From: Planctomycetia bacterium
Lineage (GTDB): Bacteria > Planctomycetota > Brocadiia > Brocadiales > Brocadiaceae
DNA length: 64,000 nucleotides
Direction: 5' to 3'
Assembly: GCA_015075005.1 (NCBI GenBank)
Contig: JABTVC010000001.1
Coordinates: 1 to 64,000, forward strand
Shown piece after piece: positions 52,598 through 63,702 of this stretch. Under the pieces are notes generated by a model. The model was given only the letters and a program-made list of their open reading frames with translations. It was not told the DNA's origin and made no database searches. The number at the start of each line of letters is the position of its first letter. Positions within the stretch are counted from its first letter, which is position 1. Made by a program: the position numbers and the translations under genes.

Positions 52598-54732
52598 ATG
52601 TTAAAACTCCTTAACGATACAATGAAAATTCTTTGCAGAGTACTCAGAGAATACAAAAGTACTAGTATAGACATTCTCATTCTCATTACTATTTTCGTTT
52701 TTCTGCTTTCGTACTTTACGCCAGACCTTTTCCTGTCACTGAACATCCCCACTGGCGGCGATATGCCATCTCATTATTATCCTGCCAAATACCTGAAAGA
52801 TGTATTGTTGCCAAAAGGGCGAATCGTTGGTTGGATGCAAGGAAATTATGCCGGTTTTCCATTGTTTCAGGTTTATTTCCCCTTCCCCTTTTTACTCATG
52901 GTTCTTTTAAGTTATGCAATCCCGATGCAGATCGCCTTCAAGATAATTTCCGTACTGGGGGTGTTTTCGCTCCCCCTATGCTCATACTTTAGCATAAAAT
53001 TAATGCATTATAAATTTCCCTGTTCAATCATAGGCGCCCTTTTTACCTTGCCTTTTTTATTTATGGAGGCAAACTCTATGTGGGGCGGCAATATACCCAG
53101 CACACTTGCCGGTGAGTTTGCGTTTAGTATCGGAATGTCGTTAAGTGTGCTTCTCCTGGGAACACTGTACCATGGCATGGAAAAGAGAGGGGGAGTGCTC
53201 CTAAACGGGGCGCTATTATTTTTTGTTGGTTTTAGTCATGCCTATACCCTCCTTTTTTCAGTTTTCACCTCTGCATTTTTCGTGATTACAAGAAAAGACT
53301 TTGTGTACAAATTAAAGTATCTTTTCAAGGTATACACGCTAGCTTTTCTTCTCCTTTCATTTTGGGCAATACCACTCATCGCAAACATTGCGTACACGAC
53401 AAATTTTAATATCATCTGGAAGATGGATTCCTTTTTTGAAGTTATACCCGTCATTTTGATTCCTTTTGTGGTGGTTTCCGTAATGGGAAGTATTGCACAT
53501 ATATATTTCTATAGAACAAAAAAAGAACCTCCCGATCCGCGCTTAGGGTATTTCTGGTTTGGAATAGCCATTAGTATCCTTTTTTATTTTTCGGCCAATA
53601 AAATAGGCGTAGTAGATATACGTTTTTTACCCTGTATGCAATTACTGTTTACGGTTATTGCTGCTGTAATAATTTATAAAAGCTCCAAATATACAAAGCT
53701 GCAATGGATGGTTCCGCTACTTTTGACACCGCTGGTATTATTGTGGGTTAGTAAGCAGGTAACCTATATTCCGGGTGGATTGTTTGGAATTTTACCGGAT
53801 TTGAATCGAAGGAATTGTGGCCCCAGTTCAACAAAGTCAACAAATATTTACAAGGAACGGAAAACGACCCGAGAGTTGTGTACGAGCATTCCCCACTGCA
53901 TGATTCAGCAGGCACCGTTAGGGCATTTGAATCCCTTCCCTTTTTTGCAGGCCGTTCTACCCTTGAAGGCTTGTACATGCAATCTACCATTAGCTCTCCT
54001 TTTGTTTTTTATATACAGTCAGAGGTCTCCAAGGTGGCCTCGGCGCCTTTCCCTGATTATACGTACTCAAAACTCAACTTGAAATCAGGTATTAAGCACC
54101 TGAAGATGTTTAATGTTAAAGATTTTATTGTTATTAGTGATGTGGTAAAATCTGCCATGAAACAATTTGCCGAGTTTGAACTAAAGGCTTCTTATCCTCC
54201 CTATGAAATTTACGAACTGAAAACAAATGACAACCATTATGTGTCGCCTCTGGCATATGAACCTGTTTTATGTAAGACAAAAAACTGGAAAAGACTATTT
54301 TTTGAATGGTTTAAAGAAGACAGTGTCAATGATGTTCATCTTGTATTAGACAAACATACCAAAGGCCTGCATCCTTTTACATATAAAATGACGACGGATA
54401 TCCTGAAAGATATTCCAAAAATACCTATTGATGTTACCCATGCGTATGTGCATGAACTTGTGAAAGACGACGAGGTAGTGATAGAAACAAATTGGATTAA
54501 TAAACCGCTCCTGGTAAAGATTTCTTATCATAAAAACTGGAAGATTACCGGCGCAGATGAAATATATCAGGTATCGCCCGGTTTTATGCTCATATATCCT
54601 CAATCCAAATATGTACGTTTATACTTCGGTTATGGGATATCTGATTATATTGGCATGAGTCTCACAATATCAGGCATCGGTATTATTGGAATCTCTGTTT
54701 ATACCCGAAACAGATGGCGCATGATATCTTAA
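52598..54732 (+). pseudogene. large polytopic membrane protein (YfhO / PTPS-related type), one frameshift
   Basis: The N-terminal 400 residues have about ten membrane helices and the loop GGDMPSHYYPAKYLKDVLLP (about 52-71), then GNYAGFPLFQVYFPFPFLLM. This is typical of '6-pyruvoyl-tetrahydropterin synthase-related' or YfhO-like proteins, presumed lipid-linked-sugar transferases. At a G-run near 53778 the frame shifts; the other frame reads WIVWNFTGFESKELWPQFNK and continues to 54732 with a periplasmic domain and a last helix. Total about 711 residues. Restored by one base, so possibly a consensus error. It opens the plus-strand block. Confidence 0.75.
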
Positions 54733-54799
54733 AGAGTAACATGCTATACCGTCTAAACGAGAGAGAATGCATAGCGCAGCATAGACGCAATCAAAGATA

Positions 54800-54905
54800 A
54801 CCACCCCTCTTTCCCCTCCTTCGCAAGGAGGGGATAAAGGGGAGGTAAAGAATTAAGACCCTTCCGATTTCTCCTTCGCAAGGAGTAAACAAATGGGTGG
54901 TAAAG
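54800..54905. repeat. palindromic CCCCTCCTTCGCAAGGAGGGG repeats
   Basis: A near-perfect palindrome around CCTCCTTCGCAAGGAGG (54820-54838) is followed by AGACCCTTCCGATTTCTCC and a second CTCCTTCGCAAGGAG (54868-54882). An inverted, slightly changed copy lies at about 62886-62945 and half a unit near 63346-63365. It could also terminate transcription from the upstream gene. Confidence 0.75.
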
Positions 54906-54963
54906 AATCAAAAGCCTTTATATGGGCAAATTATGCAAAAGACAAATTACCTGAGGTTTGCTT

Positions 54964-56451
54964 ATGAAAGTTTTATTCATTAATCCTGGTTGGAATAGTC
55001 TCGTTAGCACAAAAGTATCCCGCTTCAATCGCCCCTGGCCACCGCTGGACCTTTTGAATTGCGCAGCTTTGCTGGAAAAAGAAGGCTTTGAAGTTCAGCT
55101 GCTGGACGCACGGGCATCTCCTCTTCATATAACGGAGATAGCACATGAGACAACAAAGTTTGACAAGTGCTTTATCACTTCTTCACCGATCGACCGCTGG
55201 CAGTGTCCCAATATAGACCTCTATCCATTCCTGGAATTAGTGTCTCGATTACCAAAAAAAGCTCTTTACGTCATGGGTGTACACGGCACGGTATATCCCA
55301 ATGAAATGCTTGAGCAAACAAAAGCTATGGCTATTATAAGGGGAGAGCCAGAATTCACCGTTCTAGATATCGCTCGGGGTAATTCATTAAAAGACATACC
55401 TGGTATTTCCTTTAAAGAAAACGGGTTAATTGTTCACAATACCGATCGGGCATTCTTATCTCTAAATGATTTACCCGTACCGTCATTTCACCTGTTAGAC
55501 ATACGCAAATACCGTTACGAATTATTAGGCAATCGCATGCTCCTTTTTGAGGGTTCACGTGGATGCCCTTATCCGTGTGTCTTTTGTCAGAAAACCCTGC
55601 ATGGCACACAATTCAGAACAAAATCTCCGGAAAAACTGGCTGATGAAATTGTTTATGGTGTAGAGAAATTTCAGGCAAGAAGCGCATATTTCATCGATCT
55701 CGAATTTACCTTGAGACGGGATTTTGTTGTTGAACTTTGCAACAGATTGATTGGGAAAAAGGTCTCCTTTCGCTGGACATGTCAAACAAGGGCAGATACC
55801 GTTGATTTTAACCTGCTTAAATTGATGAAACAGGCCGGATGTAAATTAATTCATTTTGGTGTTGAAACGGGCTCTGAAAGAATAATGAAGATTATCGGAA
55901 AGAACATCTCCCTCTCACAGATTACCGAAGGGGTTTTATCATCAAAAAAAGCCGGAATAGATCAGGCCTGTTTTTTTATGTTCGGATTCCCCACTGAAAC
56001 GGACAAAGACAGGCTGGAAACCATTGCCTTTGCAAAGACATTGAATCCCACCTACGCCTCTTTTCATAAGGTAACACCCTATCCGGGTACGCCTTTATTT
56101 AATCAAATCATTTCAGGCCATAAGAACCATCTTTTTCATGGGCTTCATCAGACATTTACACCCCATAATTCTCTTAACCAAACTGGCAATACCAGCAAAA
56201 CATATTTTCCATTTACCACGCAGCATACACCTTCCACCGAAAAGGACACGAGTAATTGGGGTAATAATGGATTCCTTCCCGGCCTTTGGTTTGAAGACAA
56301 AAAAGACCATCTCAATCAGACTATCCGCAAGGCTTTATCAGGATTCTACATGAGGTGGCAATACCTGTATGACAATATGCTGTTCTGCAATCCATTCAGT
56401 TTCATACGGAAGTTGCGTTTGTTCTATAATTACTGGAAATCACTAAAATAG
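54964..56451 (+). CDS. B12-binding radical SAM protein
   Basis: A 495-residue protein. Cobalamin-binding region at the N-terminus (MKVLFINPGWNSLVSTKVSR, then PPLDLLNCAALLEKEGFEVQ); the 4Fe-4S cluster motif GCPYPCVFCQKTLHG (Cx3Cx2C, about 200), GVETGSERIMKIIGK (about 305) and a YPGTPLF segment, as in methyltransferase or ring-modifying radical SAM enzymes. The ATG at 54964 has GAGG 8 bases upstream. It is the intact relative of the broken gene at 4771-6218, and may modify a lipid or sugar carrier. The C-terminal 100 residues are variable. Confidence 0.88.
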   Translation: MKVLFINPGWNSLVSTKVSRFNRPWPPLDLLNCAALLEKEGFEVQLLDARASPLHITEIAHETTKFDKCFITSSPIDRWQCPNIDLYPFLELVSRLPKKALYVMGVHGTVYPNEMLEQTKAMAIIRGEPEFTVLDIARGNSLKDIPGISFKENGLIVHNTDRAFLSLNDLPVPSFHLLDIRKYRYELLGNRMLLFEGSRGCPYPCVFCQKTLHGTQFRTKSPEKLADEIVYGVEKFQARSAYFIDLEFTLRRDFVVELCNRLIGKKVSFRWTCQTRADTVDFNLLKLMKQAGCKLIHFGVETGSERIMKIIGKNISLSQITEGVLSSKKAGIDQACFFMFGFPTETDKDRLETIAFAKTLNPTYASFHKVTPYPGTPLFNQIISGHKNHLFHGLHQTFTPHNSLNQTGNTSKTYFPFTTQHTPSTEKDTSNWGNNGFLPGLWFEDKKDHLNQTIRKALSGFYMRWQYLYDNMLFCNPFSFIRKLRLFYNYWKSLK

Positions 56452-56705
56452 TTTTCCTGGACTTGCTAATTATTTGTTATAAAAATGCTTAATAAGGCCT
56501 TCTACAAAAATGATTTGCTTGAAATATTCTCACTGGATTTATATAATTTACAATTCTTAATTTCAATAACGAGTTTCTTTAAACTATTTTGCTCCATTCT
56601 GAAATGTAATAGATTTGCTAAAAAACAATTTATTCGCTATCTCTCGCAATGAAAATTAAAAGGTTAGATTTCCGGATAGCACGAATTAATTAACTGAATT
56701 ACTTT
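56452..56705. other. AT-rich intergenic region before export genes
   Basis: No gene, repeat or riboswitch recognised. It is the likely site of the promoter for the wza-like gene, but no convincing -35/-10 pair could be chosen. Confidence 0.35.
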
Positions 56706-57386
56706 ATGAAAATTGAGAATTTCATACCCTTGCTCCTCCTGTTATTGCTTTGTTCATGCACCTTCACTGGTCTTAAAGAAAAACAACAATCAGGCAACAT
56801 AAACGGCTTAAAGGTGACCTCTGAAGAGCAGATTGCATCCGTGCCTACCATTGATGATGTAATTGATAAAAATCGATTCGATTACATTATCAGAGGCAAA
56901 GATATTTTATACATTACCATTTATGATGAACCGGAACTGAGTTTTGCCCACATACGAACAGATCGTTGCGTGTCTCCATTGAAGGCACAATATCCTTTCC
57001 GCTTATAGGCGATGTACCAGTAGCAGGGCTTACACCATTTCAATTGGAAAAAAAACTTGAACAACTCTTAAGTGAAGGATATCTGGTAAATCCAAATGTC
57101 TCCGTTGTTGTGGGAGAATATCATGGCTCTGTTCATGTCTTCGGGCAGGTTAAAAATCCCGGGGTAATAAAATTAGTGGACAAGGATGTCACCGTTGTTG
57201 AGGCAATTTCAATGTCTGGTGGTTTTACCGACATTGCCTCTCCCAACCGGACATATATCATACGGAAGGAAAATGGTGTGGATAAAACAATTTATGTAAA
57301 GGTAAATAAGGTTATAAAAGGGAAGAAAGGCAAGGGCATTATTCTCAAGCCTGACGATGTCGTAGTGGTGCCGGAGGCATTTTTAG
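56706..57386 (+). pseudogene. Wza-type polysaccharide export lipoprotein, one frameshift
   Basis: Lipoprotein signal LLLLLLLCSCTFTG (lipobox Cys about residue 18), then the polysaccharide-export domain start FDYIIRGKDILYITIYDEPE. A shift near 56965 breaks the frame; the second frame continues VSIEGTISFPLIGDVPVAGL, LTPFQLEKKLEQLLSEGYLV and the SLBB part VHVFGQVKNPGVIKL. It would form the periplasmic/outer-membrane channel for the glycan. The end is uncertain: the frame runs on into the Wzc-like gene, but a TAG at 57384-57386 in the adjacent frame would give the usual 'PEAF' end if one T were absent. Confidence 0.8.
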
Positions 57387-57413
57387 GACGCACATACATA
57401 CCATATAACGGAA

Positions 57414-59575
57414 ATGAAAACGAAGAAATACACCTGCTGGATTACCTCAAGATCATTCAGAAGAGGAAGTGGATAGTTATTATCTGTTTTGTCGTGGTCG
57501 TTGTATTTATAACGATTAAAACATTTAAGACAACGCCGGTATTTCAGGCGACATCGAGTATTGTATTAGAGCGGAAAGAGATTAACGTTGGATTTCAACA
57601 GGTTGTTACTGAAAACCAGATGGCAATGGATTTTATACAAACCAGTGTGAAATTATAAAAAGCCGCTCTATTGCAAAAAGTTATTGATGCATTGGGCATT
57701 AAGAATCACCCGGAATTTACTCCACAGAAAAAAAGGAAAGACACGTCTCCTGCCAAAGATATTTCGCAAGACCCTTTTGCAGAAACTCGTTTCATAAACG
57801 GCTTTCTTTCAAAACTGAATGTTTCCCTGATGAGAAACAGTGGTGTTGTAAATATTAAGTATAACGGACACGACCCCCAACTCGTTACAAAAATTGCCAA
57901 TTCAATAGTACAGACCTATATCGAGCAAAATTGGGAAAGACGCTATAATGTGGCAAAAGACGCCTTAAATTGGTTGAACAACCAGATAAAAGACGTGAAG
58001 ATATCACTGGAAGAATCTGAACAGGCACTGCAAAAATACAAAAAGGCCAACGACCTTATTGCCGTTGATATGGGTGAAAGCGTTAAATCCAGCACTATGG
58101 GTGGTGAAAGGCAGAATGTCGTCCTGCAAAAGTTAATGGATTTGAACAGTGAATTAACCAATGCGAAAATAGACAGTTTGAGATTGGAACTCCTTCACAA
58201 TAAATTTAAAGAATTTAAAGATACGCATGATGATGAGTTGATTCAATCCATACCGGCAGTAACACAAAACACCCTTATACAGGCACTAAAAACAAAATAC
58301 GTGGACACAGAGAGGGAGTATTTCCTTAAGTCGCAGCGTTACGGTGTAAAACATCCCGAAATGATAAAATTAAGCGTGGAACTCAATACTACCAAGGACA
58401 ATATTTTGAAAGAAGCAGCGCAAATAAGTGATAGTATTGCTACGGAATATGAAATTGCAAAAAGCAGGGAAACAACATTATTAACAGCAGTAGAACAACA
58501 AAAGGGCGAGATCTTTGCGCTGGGAGATAAGGCCATTTACTATGCGGTACTGAAAAGAGAGGTTGATACCAACCGGCAAATGTACGAAACCCTGCTGACG
58601 CGGATGAAAGAAACGAATCTTACTGAGGAACTTAAGTCCAGCGATATAAGGGTATTGGATTATGCAGAAGTGCCCATATCACCCATTAAGCCAAACAAGC
58701 GTATGAATATCCTCCTGGGTATCATTGTTGGACTTGGTTGTGGTGTGGGAATCGCATTTTTGATGGAATATATGGACAATACCATCAAGACACAGGAAGA
58801 CATTGAGAAATACCTGGGTACACCCTTGCTGGGGATTGTGGGACACATTCCCATGGAGAAAAAAGAATCTTTGATACCGCAATTAATTACTCATACGTTA
58901 CCCAAACATGCCATTTCTGAAGCCGTAAAAGGCATACGAACCAGCATCATGTTTTCCCATCCGGATAATCCCAAAAAGATTCTTCTTATAACGAGCGCTT
59001 TGCCTGCTGAAGGGAAATCAACGTTTGCCTCAAATTTGGCTGTGACTATGGCCCAAACGGGGAAAAAGGTATTGATTCTCGATGCCGACCTGCGAAAACC
59101 TACCATGCACAAACTCTTTCAGGTAGATAAGTCCACGGGTCTTTCTAATATATTAGTTAAGTCGTGCGACTTGCGCATGGCATCAAAGGCGACACAAGTT
59201 CCAAACGTTTTTGTCGTTGCGTGCGGACCTTTACCCCCAAATCCATCAGAGTTGCTCAGTTCCCCCGCCATGGCGGAATGTTTACATGCGGCAAAGGAAG
59301 TATATGACTGGATCATCATCGATTCACCTCCATTACTAACGGTTACCGATGCACGGATACTAGCACGGGTTGTTGACGGTATTATTTTTGTTTTGAAAAG
59401 CAATACGACAACGAGAGATGCTGCACGGAAGGCGGAAAGTTATCTTTCTGACATACGTGATAAGCTGTTGGGTGCCGTGATTAATGACGTCGATTTTGCA
59501 AGAAATAAATACTACTATCAGTATTATTATCAATATTATTACGGCGAAAGGGCGTCCGAAGAAACCCAGGCATAG
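57414..59575 (+). pseudogene. Wzc-like chain-length regulator and BY-kinase, frameshift near 57655
   Basis: The N-terminal Wzz part starts around EEIHLLDYLKIIQKRKW with a membrane helix (about 57470-57520) and is broken at 57656 by a TAA; the frame continues from 57671 to 59575. A long coiled-coil region (about 58000-58600), the second membrane helix (MNILLGIIVGLGCGVGIAFL), then the kinase: Walker A LPAEGKSTFASNLA, Walker A' VLILDADLRKPTMHKLF, Walker B YDWIIIDSPP and a C-terminal tyrosine cluster NKYYYQYYYQYYYGE, the autophosphorylation site. It would control chain length with the CpsB-type phosphatase. No clean start codon is visible: the frame is open back into the wza-like gene. Confidence 0.85.
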
Positions 59576-59720
59576 AGTAATGATGCAACTCTGCAACTCC
59601 TAAAAACTTTTCAAAGCCAAAATCGGCTATTAAGATTTAGAAAATTGGAATTTATTTGTTATTTGATGCCTGGTATTTGTTATTTTGCATAAGTTTCACC
59701 TGAATCCGCTGCGTTATGGT

Positions 59721-61364
59721 ATGAAAATATCCCTTGTTTTCGATAAGATTATACTGTACGGTCTGATCTTTCTCATCGTTTTTATATCCGTAGTGCCATA
59801 CTCACTTGCCATGCAGTGGTCATTATTGGCGATTACGGTACTTGGCGTCGTAATTCTTGTGTTTTCATGGCTTTTCAGGGATATTTATCAGGGAAACGTA
59901 ACATTTCTCAAAACACCCTTACATCTTCCGGCAATTGCCTTTTTAGTCCTGGCCGTTTTCCAGCTCGTTCCCTTACCTGCCCCTGTATTGCGCTATATTT
60001 CGCCATCATCCGCTTCTGTCTACAACGTAATTGATTACAAAGGCTTTAAAGAAGTATCGACATTACTTACGAGAAATGACAATACGCCAGATCGTGAAAG
60101 AGGTGAGACTATGGTAACGGAGGAAACGCACCAAAAAACCGAAAGCGAGCTCATCGGCAAGGACACACAGAAGTGGCATCCTATCACCTTATACCCATAT
60201 GCCAGTAAGGTTGAACTATACAGGTTATTGATATATCTGGGCATATATTTTTTAATTATTAATAATATCAGGTCAAGGCGGCAAGTAACTTACATAGTCG
60301 CGACTATTCTTATTACTGCAGCATCCCTGGCTTTTCTAGCCATTTTGCAATATGTAAGTGGTACAGGAAAGATATTTTGGCTTTTCGATATGGAAGGTAC
60401 AAGTTTTTTTGGTACATTTACTAATCGGGATCACTTTGCATGTTATATGGGCATGACACTTCCCCTGGGCATAGGTCTGTTAATAAAAGAATATTTACGT
60501 TACTCCGGCAAGAGATATCCTCCAAATAACCCAGGGAGAAATCCGTTCGCAATCATTAAATCCTTTGGTTCTCACGGCCTAAGCGAGTTACCCGGCCATA
60601 TGATATTTTTTTACGTATGCGCCGTTGTCATTATGTTATCCTCCCTGTTTTTGGCACGCTCTGGTGGCGGCATGCTGGGCATAACCGCATCCAGCTTGCT
60701 ATTCATTGGAATGCTACGGTGCAGAAAAAGGCTTCGGAAATTGACATGGGTTGTACTCCCTGTCATTATTGTTACCTTTGCCATGTTAGTATGGGTTGGA
60801 ATACAACCGGTCGTTGAGGAGTTTTCCGCTAATATTGATATTGAAAACCCCAGTCTCTGGGCACGTATAGCATTTTGGAAAGACTCTGTGCAGGCGGTAA
60901 AGGATTTTCCCATATTTGGGTCTGGCCTTGGAGTCTTTCCCTATATCTATCCTCAATACGATACGGTAACACGATACACCCAACGTAATTTCGTTAACCA
61001 TGCACACAATGATTATTTGGAGTTACTGCTTGAAACGGGAGCCGTTGGGTTGGCCATTGTCTTATGGGCATGGTATCGTTTTATAAAAGATGCTGCACTC
61101 TATCATATCTTAGGTCTGACAAAGGGTATTGGGCATACACAATCCGTACCACAACAAGCGCCGGCACATGAGCCTTTCAGGAAGCGCAACGACCCTTTTA
61201 TTATCGGTATAGCCATGGGTGGCATACTAGGCACCATAAGTATAGCCTTTCACTGCATCGTAGAGTTCAATCTGCATACCCCAGCCAATGCTTTTTTATT
61301 ATCAGTACTTTTGGGAATCACTACCGTTGTTGTTCACATGAAAAACGAGAATGACCAACCATAG
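59721..61364 (+). CDS. O-antigen ligase/polymerase family membrane protein
   Basis: A 547-residue protein from ATG 59721 (upstream codons translate heptamer-type repeat). About 11-12 membrane helices; a long loop with TNRDHFACYMGMTLPLGIGL (about 240-260) and, later, FGSGLGVFPYIYPQYD and NFVNHAHNDYLELLLETGA (about 420-440), the 'H-x-H-N-x-x-L' periplasmic motif of WaaL/Wzy proteins. It may polymerise the repeat unit. Intact; the second member, at 11384-12680, is broken. Confidence 0.85.
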   Translation: MKISLVFDKIILYGLIFLIVFISVVPYSLAMQWSLLAITVLGVVILVFSWLFRDIYQGNVTFLKTPLHLPAIAFLVLAVFQLVPLPAPVLRYISPSSASVYNVIDYKGFKEVSTLLTRNDNTPDRERGETMVTEETHQKTESELIGKDTQKWHPITLYPYASKVELYRLLIYLGIYFLIINNIRSRRQVTYIVATILITAASLAFLAILQYVSGTGKIFWLFDMEGTSFFGTFTNRDHFACYMGMTLPLGIGLLIKEYLRYSGKRYPPNNPGRNPFAIIKSFGSHGLSELPGHMIFFYVCAVVIMLSSLFLARSGGGMLGITASSLLFIGMLRCRKRLRKLTWVVLPVIIVTFAMLVWVGIQPVVEEFSANIDIENPSLWARIAFWKDSVQAVKDFPIFGSGLGVFPYIYPQYDTVTRYTQRNFVNHAHNDYLELLLETGAVGLAIVLWAWYRFIKDAALYHILGLTKGIGHTQSVPQQAPAHEPFRKRNDPFIIGIAMGGILGTISIAFHCIVEFNLHTPANAFLLSVLLGITTVVVHMKNENDQP

Positions 61365-61379
61365 AGAAAACAGAGAGAA

Positions 61380-62807
61380 ATGCCTTCAAAAATGAAATAT
61401 ACCATCACGGTTAATCCGTACATAAAACCCCACCTGTTGACATTTCTCGTTATTGTGTTCTCCTTTTTCTTTTATTATTTTTTCACCTTTTTCTTCTTGA
61501 GAAATACAGCCTATCAACAACTTGTTAACCTATCACAGGAGCCCTATATATCACAAAATGATACCAAAGAGAATGAATATCTGGCAGAGAGTGATGAAGA
61601 CAAAATAACGGATAGTACTATCCCTATTGTGGGAATTTTTACTACCTTAAAAAAAAGCAGCAATGCAGAACACCACCTTGCCCTGGCTCAATATTACGAA
61701 AGACTTAGGATAAATACCCTAACCCCCGGTGAAAGAGGAACTCAGTCAGTTATCGGGAATGATGTATTAACACCCTTTCAGAATAGTCAGACATATTATG
61801 AATCAGAAGCCCTTAACCATTTCCAGAGGGCAGTAATACTTAATCCTTTGTCAAGTAAATACCACGTCTTCCTTGCTGAGTTCCTGGGGCATATCTATGC
61901 GGAAAGGCCGCATGGCGATACAGATAACCCACAAATAAAAAAGATGATAATGCACCACTTTGAGTCTGCTACAAAGCTTGATAATAAGTGGGATCACCCC
62001 TTTCGTGCTTATGGGAACTGGCTTTTTTCTTTTGCAGCAAGTGAAGAGGCATGCAATAATGCCGACCTTTTAAAAAAGACCCTTGATCTCGCCGTGCTTA
62101 TGTATAAAGAAGCCATCAAAAGAAATAATTCATTATTTCTGGAGGCTATGGAAAAATATAACGCCTTTACCAATAATTATAACGAATTAAAGAAAATAAT
62201 TCCTGAAGTCCCCGATCTCTATTATTCCTTTGCGAAATATTTGCAGAAAATGGACCTTTGGGAAATAAATGAGGATAATTTTTACCAGGACATTCAATCA
62301 CATACAGAGCGATTCCCACTTTACCGGGCTATTATCGAATACCTTTGTCAGAAACAAAGATTTGCTGAAGGGGTTCATCTATTAAAGGAATATCTGGAAT
62401 ACGCACCAGACGATGCGAATACGCATCTTTGGCTGGGTAACGTATTGTTCTATAACCTACATAACAAGGAAGAGGGTATTCAGGAGATTGAAATGGCCAT
62501 AAAATCAAGACCCGATGATATAAGCATCCTGTTTTCTTGTGGTAAGATGCTGTTTCTCTCTGAAGAGTATGAAAAATCAATCGAAACCTTAAAACTCGTG
62601 ATATCCAGAGATGCAAAAAGGCATGATGCATATTTTCTTATTGCTCAATCATATGAAAGATTGCTAAACATGCGCGAGGCTGAGGAGGCATATGAAAATG
62701 CCGTTTCATTAAATCCCAATTCGACCGAGTACAAAAAACACCTTGCCCGTCTGCGTATAGAAGTGAAGATGATATCTCATGAAACAAGCCCCGACTCTTC
62801 GCAATGA
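61380..62807 (+). CDS. TPR-repeat membrane-anchored protein
   Basis: A 475-residue protein. An N-terminal hydrophobic helix (LTFLVIVFSFFFYYFFTFFF, about 20-40) anchors it; the rest is helical with TPR units, clearest at ALAQYYERL, AVILNPLSSKYHVFLAEFLG (about 160), YAPDDANTHLWLGNVLF (about 340), SIETLKLVISRDAKRHDAYF and AYENAVSLNPNSTEYKKHLA at the end. TPR proteins of this kind scaffold assembly of export complexes. It follows the ligase-like gene by 15 bases. Intact. Confidence 0.82.
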   Translation: MPSKMKYTITVNPYIKPHLLTFLVIVFSFFFYYFFTFFFLRNTAYQQLVNLSQEPYISQNDTKENEYLAESDEDKITDSTIPIVGIFTTLKKSSNAEHHLALAQYYERLRINTLTPGERGTQSVIGNDVLTPFQNSQTYYESEALNHFQRAVILNPLSSKYHVFLAEFLGHIYAERPHGDTDNPQIKKMIMHHFESATKLDNKWDHPFRAYGNWLFSFAASEEACNNADLLKKTLDLAVLMYKEAIKRNNSLFLEAMEKYNAFTNNYNELKKIIPEVPDLYYSFAKYLQKMDLWEINEDNFYQDIQSHTERFPLYRAIIEYLCQKQRFAEGVHLLKEYLEYAPDDANTHLWLGNVLFYNLHNKEEGIQEIEMAIKSRPDDISILFSCGKMLFLSEEYEKSIETLKLVISRDAKRHDAYFLIAQSYERLLNMREAEEAYENAVSLNPNSTEYKKHLARLRIEVKMISHETSPDSSQ

Positions 62808-63702
62808 TTGGTTAACGCTAACGATAGTATTACCCTATAAAAACTTTTTTCCCCATTTTCACGAGGACATGTTTTTCCAAGTTTTACCTCCCTTCATATC
62901 CTCCTTGTGAAGGAGAAATCGGAAGAGTCTTGATACTTTACCTCCTCTTTATCCCATACGTGTTAAGTTAAGCGATTTTCGGATGGGTATGAACAAACCC
63001 TGTTTGTCCGTGCCAGCCTTGTGACTTACAACGGTACGAATGCCACCAGATATGAATATAGCCCCGGAGGGGCGGCCTGTTTGTAGTAGTAGCAATAAAC
63101 AGTAATTAATGTATTAGCTCCATAGGAGCGATCTGTTTTTTTGTCAAATAAACACGGGACCCCATAGTTCTTTTAAAAGCATATATCAGGTCGCTCCTAC
63201 GGAGCTTTTATGATGTTTCAATTCCATTGCTACAAACAGGCCGCCCCTCCGGGGCTAAAGGGAAACAAACACCCTTACCGTGGCACCTTGAAACAAGGGG
63301 TTAATGGTATTTGTAGATTCCTAAACTTAACACGTATGCCCTTTATCCCCTCCTTGCGAAGGGTGGTTAATGTGGTTGAGGCCATGACGCACTATATGTT
63401 TATATCAGCGACAAATATTCATGTCTCTTTTTTTTAAACATTAAAATATTGACTTTATATTGAGATATTTTATAGAATAAAACGACTATCCGTTTAGAAA
63501 GGGCGTATTTCACCCCGGATGGTACTATTCACTTCTATTGCTGCAATGCATAATTAAAGCACTTTTTACTCTGAAACAGCTGTGCTGTTCCGATGAAAAG
63601 AGCGAAACATTTGATGATTCTCACTATTGAAATTCATAAAATGAGTTTAAAAATCATTTCTTATTCTACCACAAGACTTTAGAAAAAAGGAAAACATTTA
63701 CA
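62808..63702. repeat. gene-free stretch with palindromes and a 200-bp nested inverted repeat
   Basis: A CTCCTTGTGAAGGAG palindrome (62899-62913) inverted relative to the 54.8-kb repeat, and a TATCCC/CTCCTTGCGAAGG half unit (63343). A perfect 28-base inverted repeat, TAGCCCCGGAGGGGCGGCCT..., has arms at 63059-63086 and 63230-63257. Inside it a second inverted pair, AGCTCC(A/G)TAGGAGCGA(T/C)CTG, has arms at 63116-63135 and 63187-63206. The last 250 bases before the FlgO-like gene are AT-rich and show no repeat. Confidence 0.8.
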
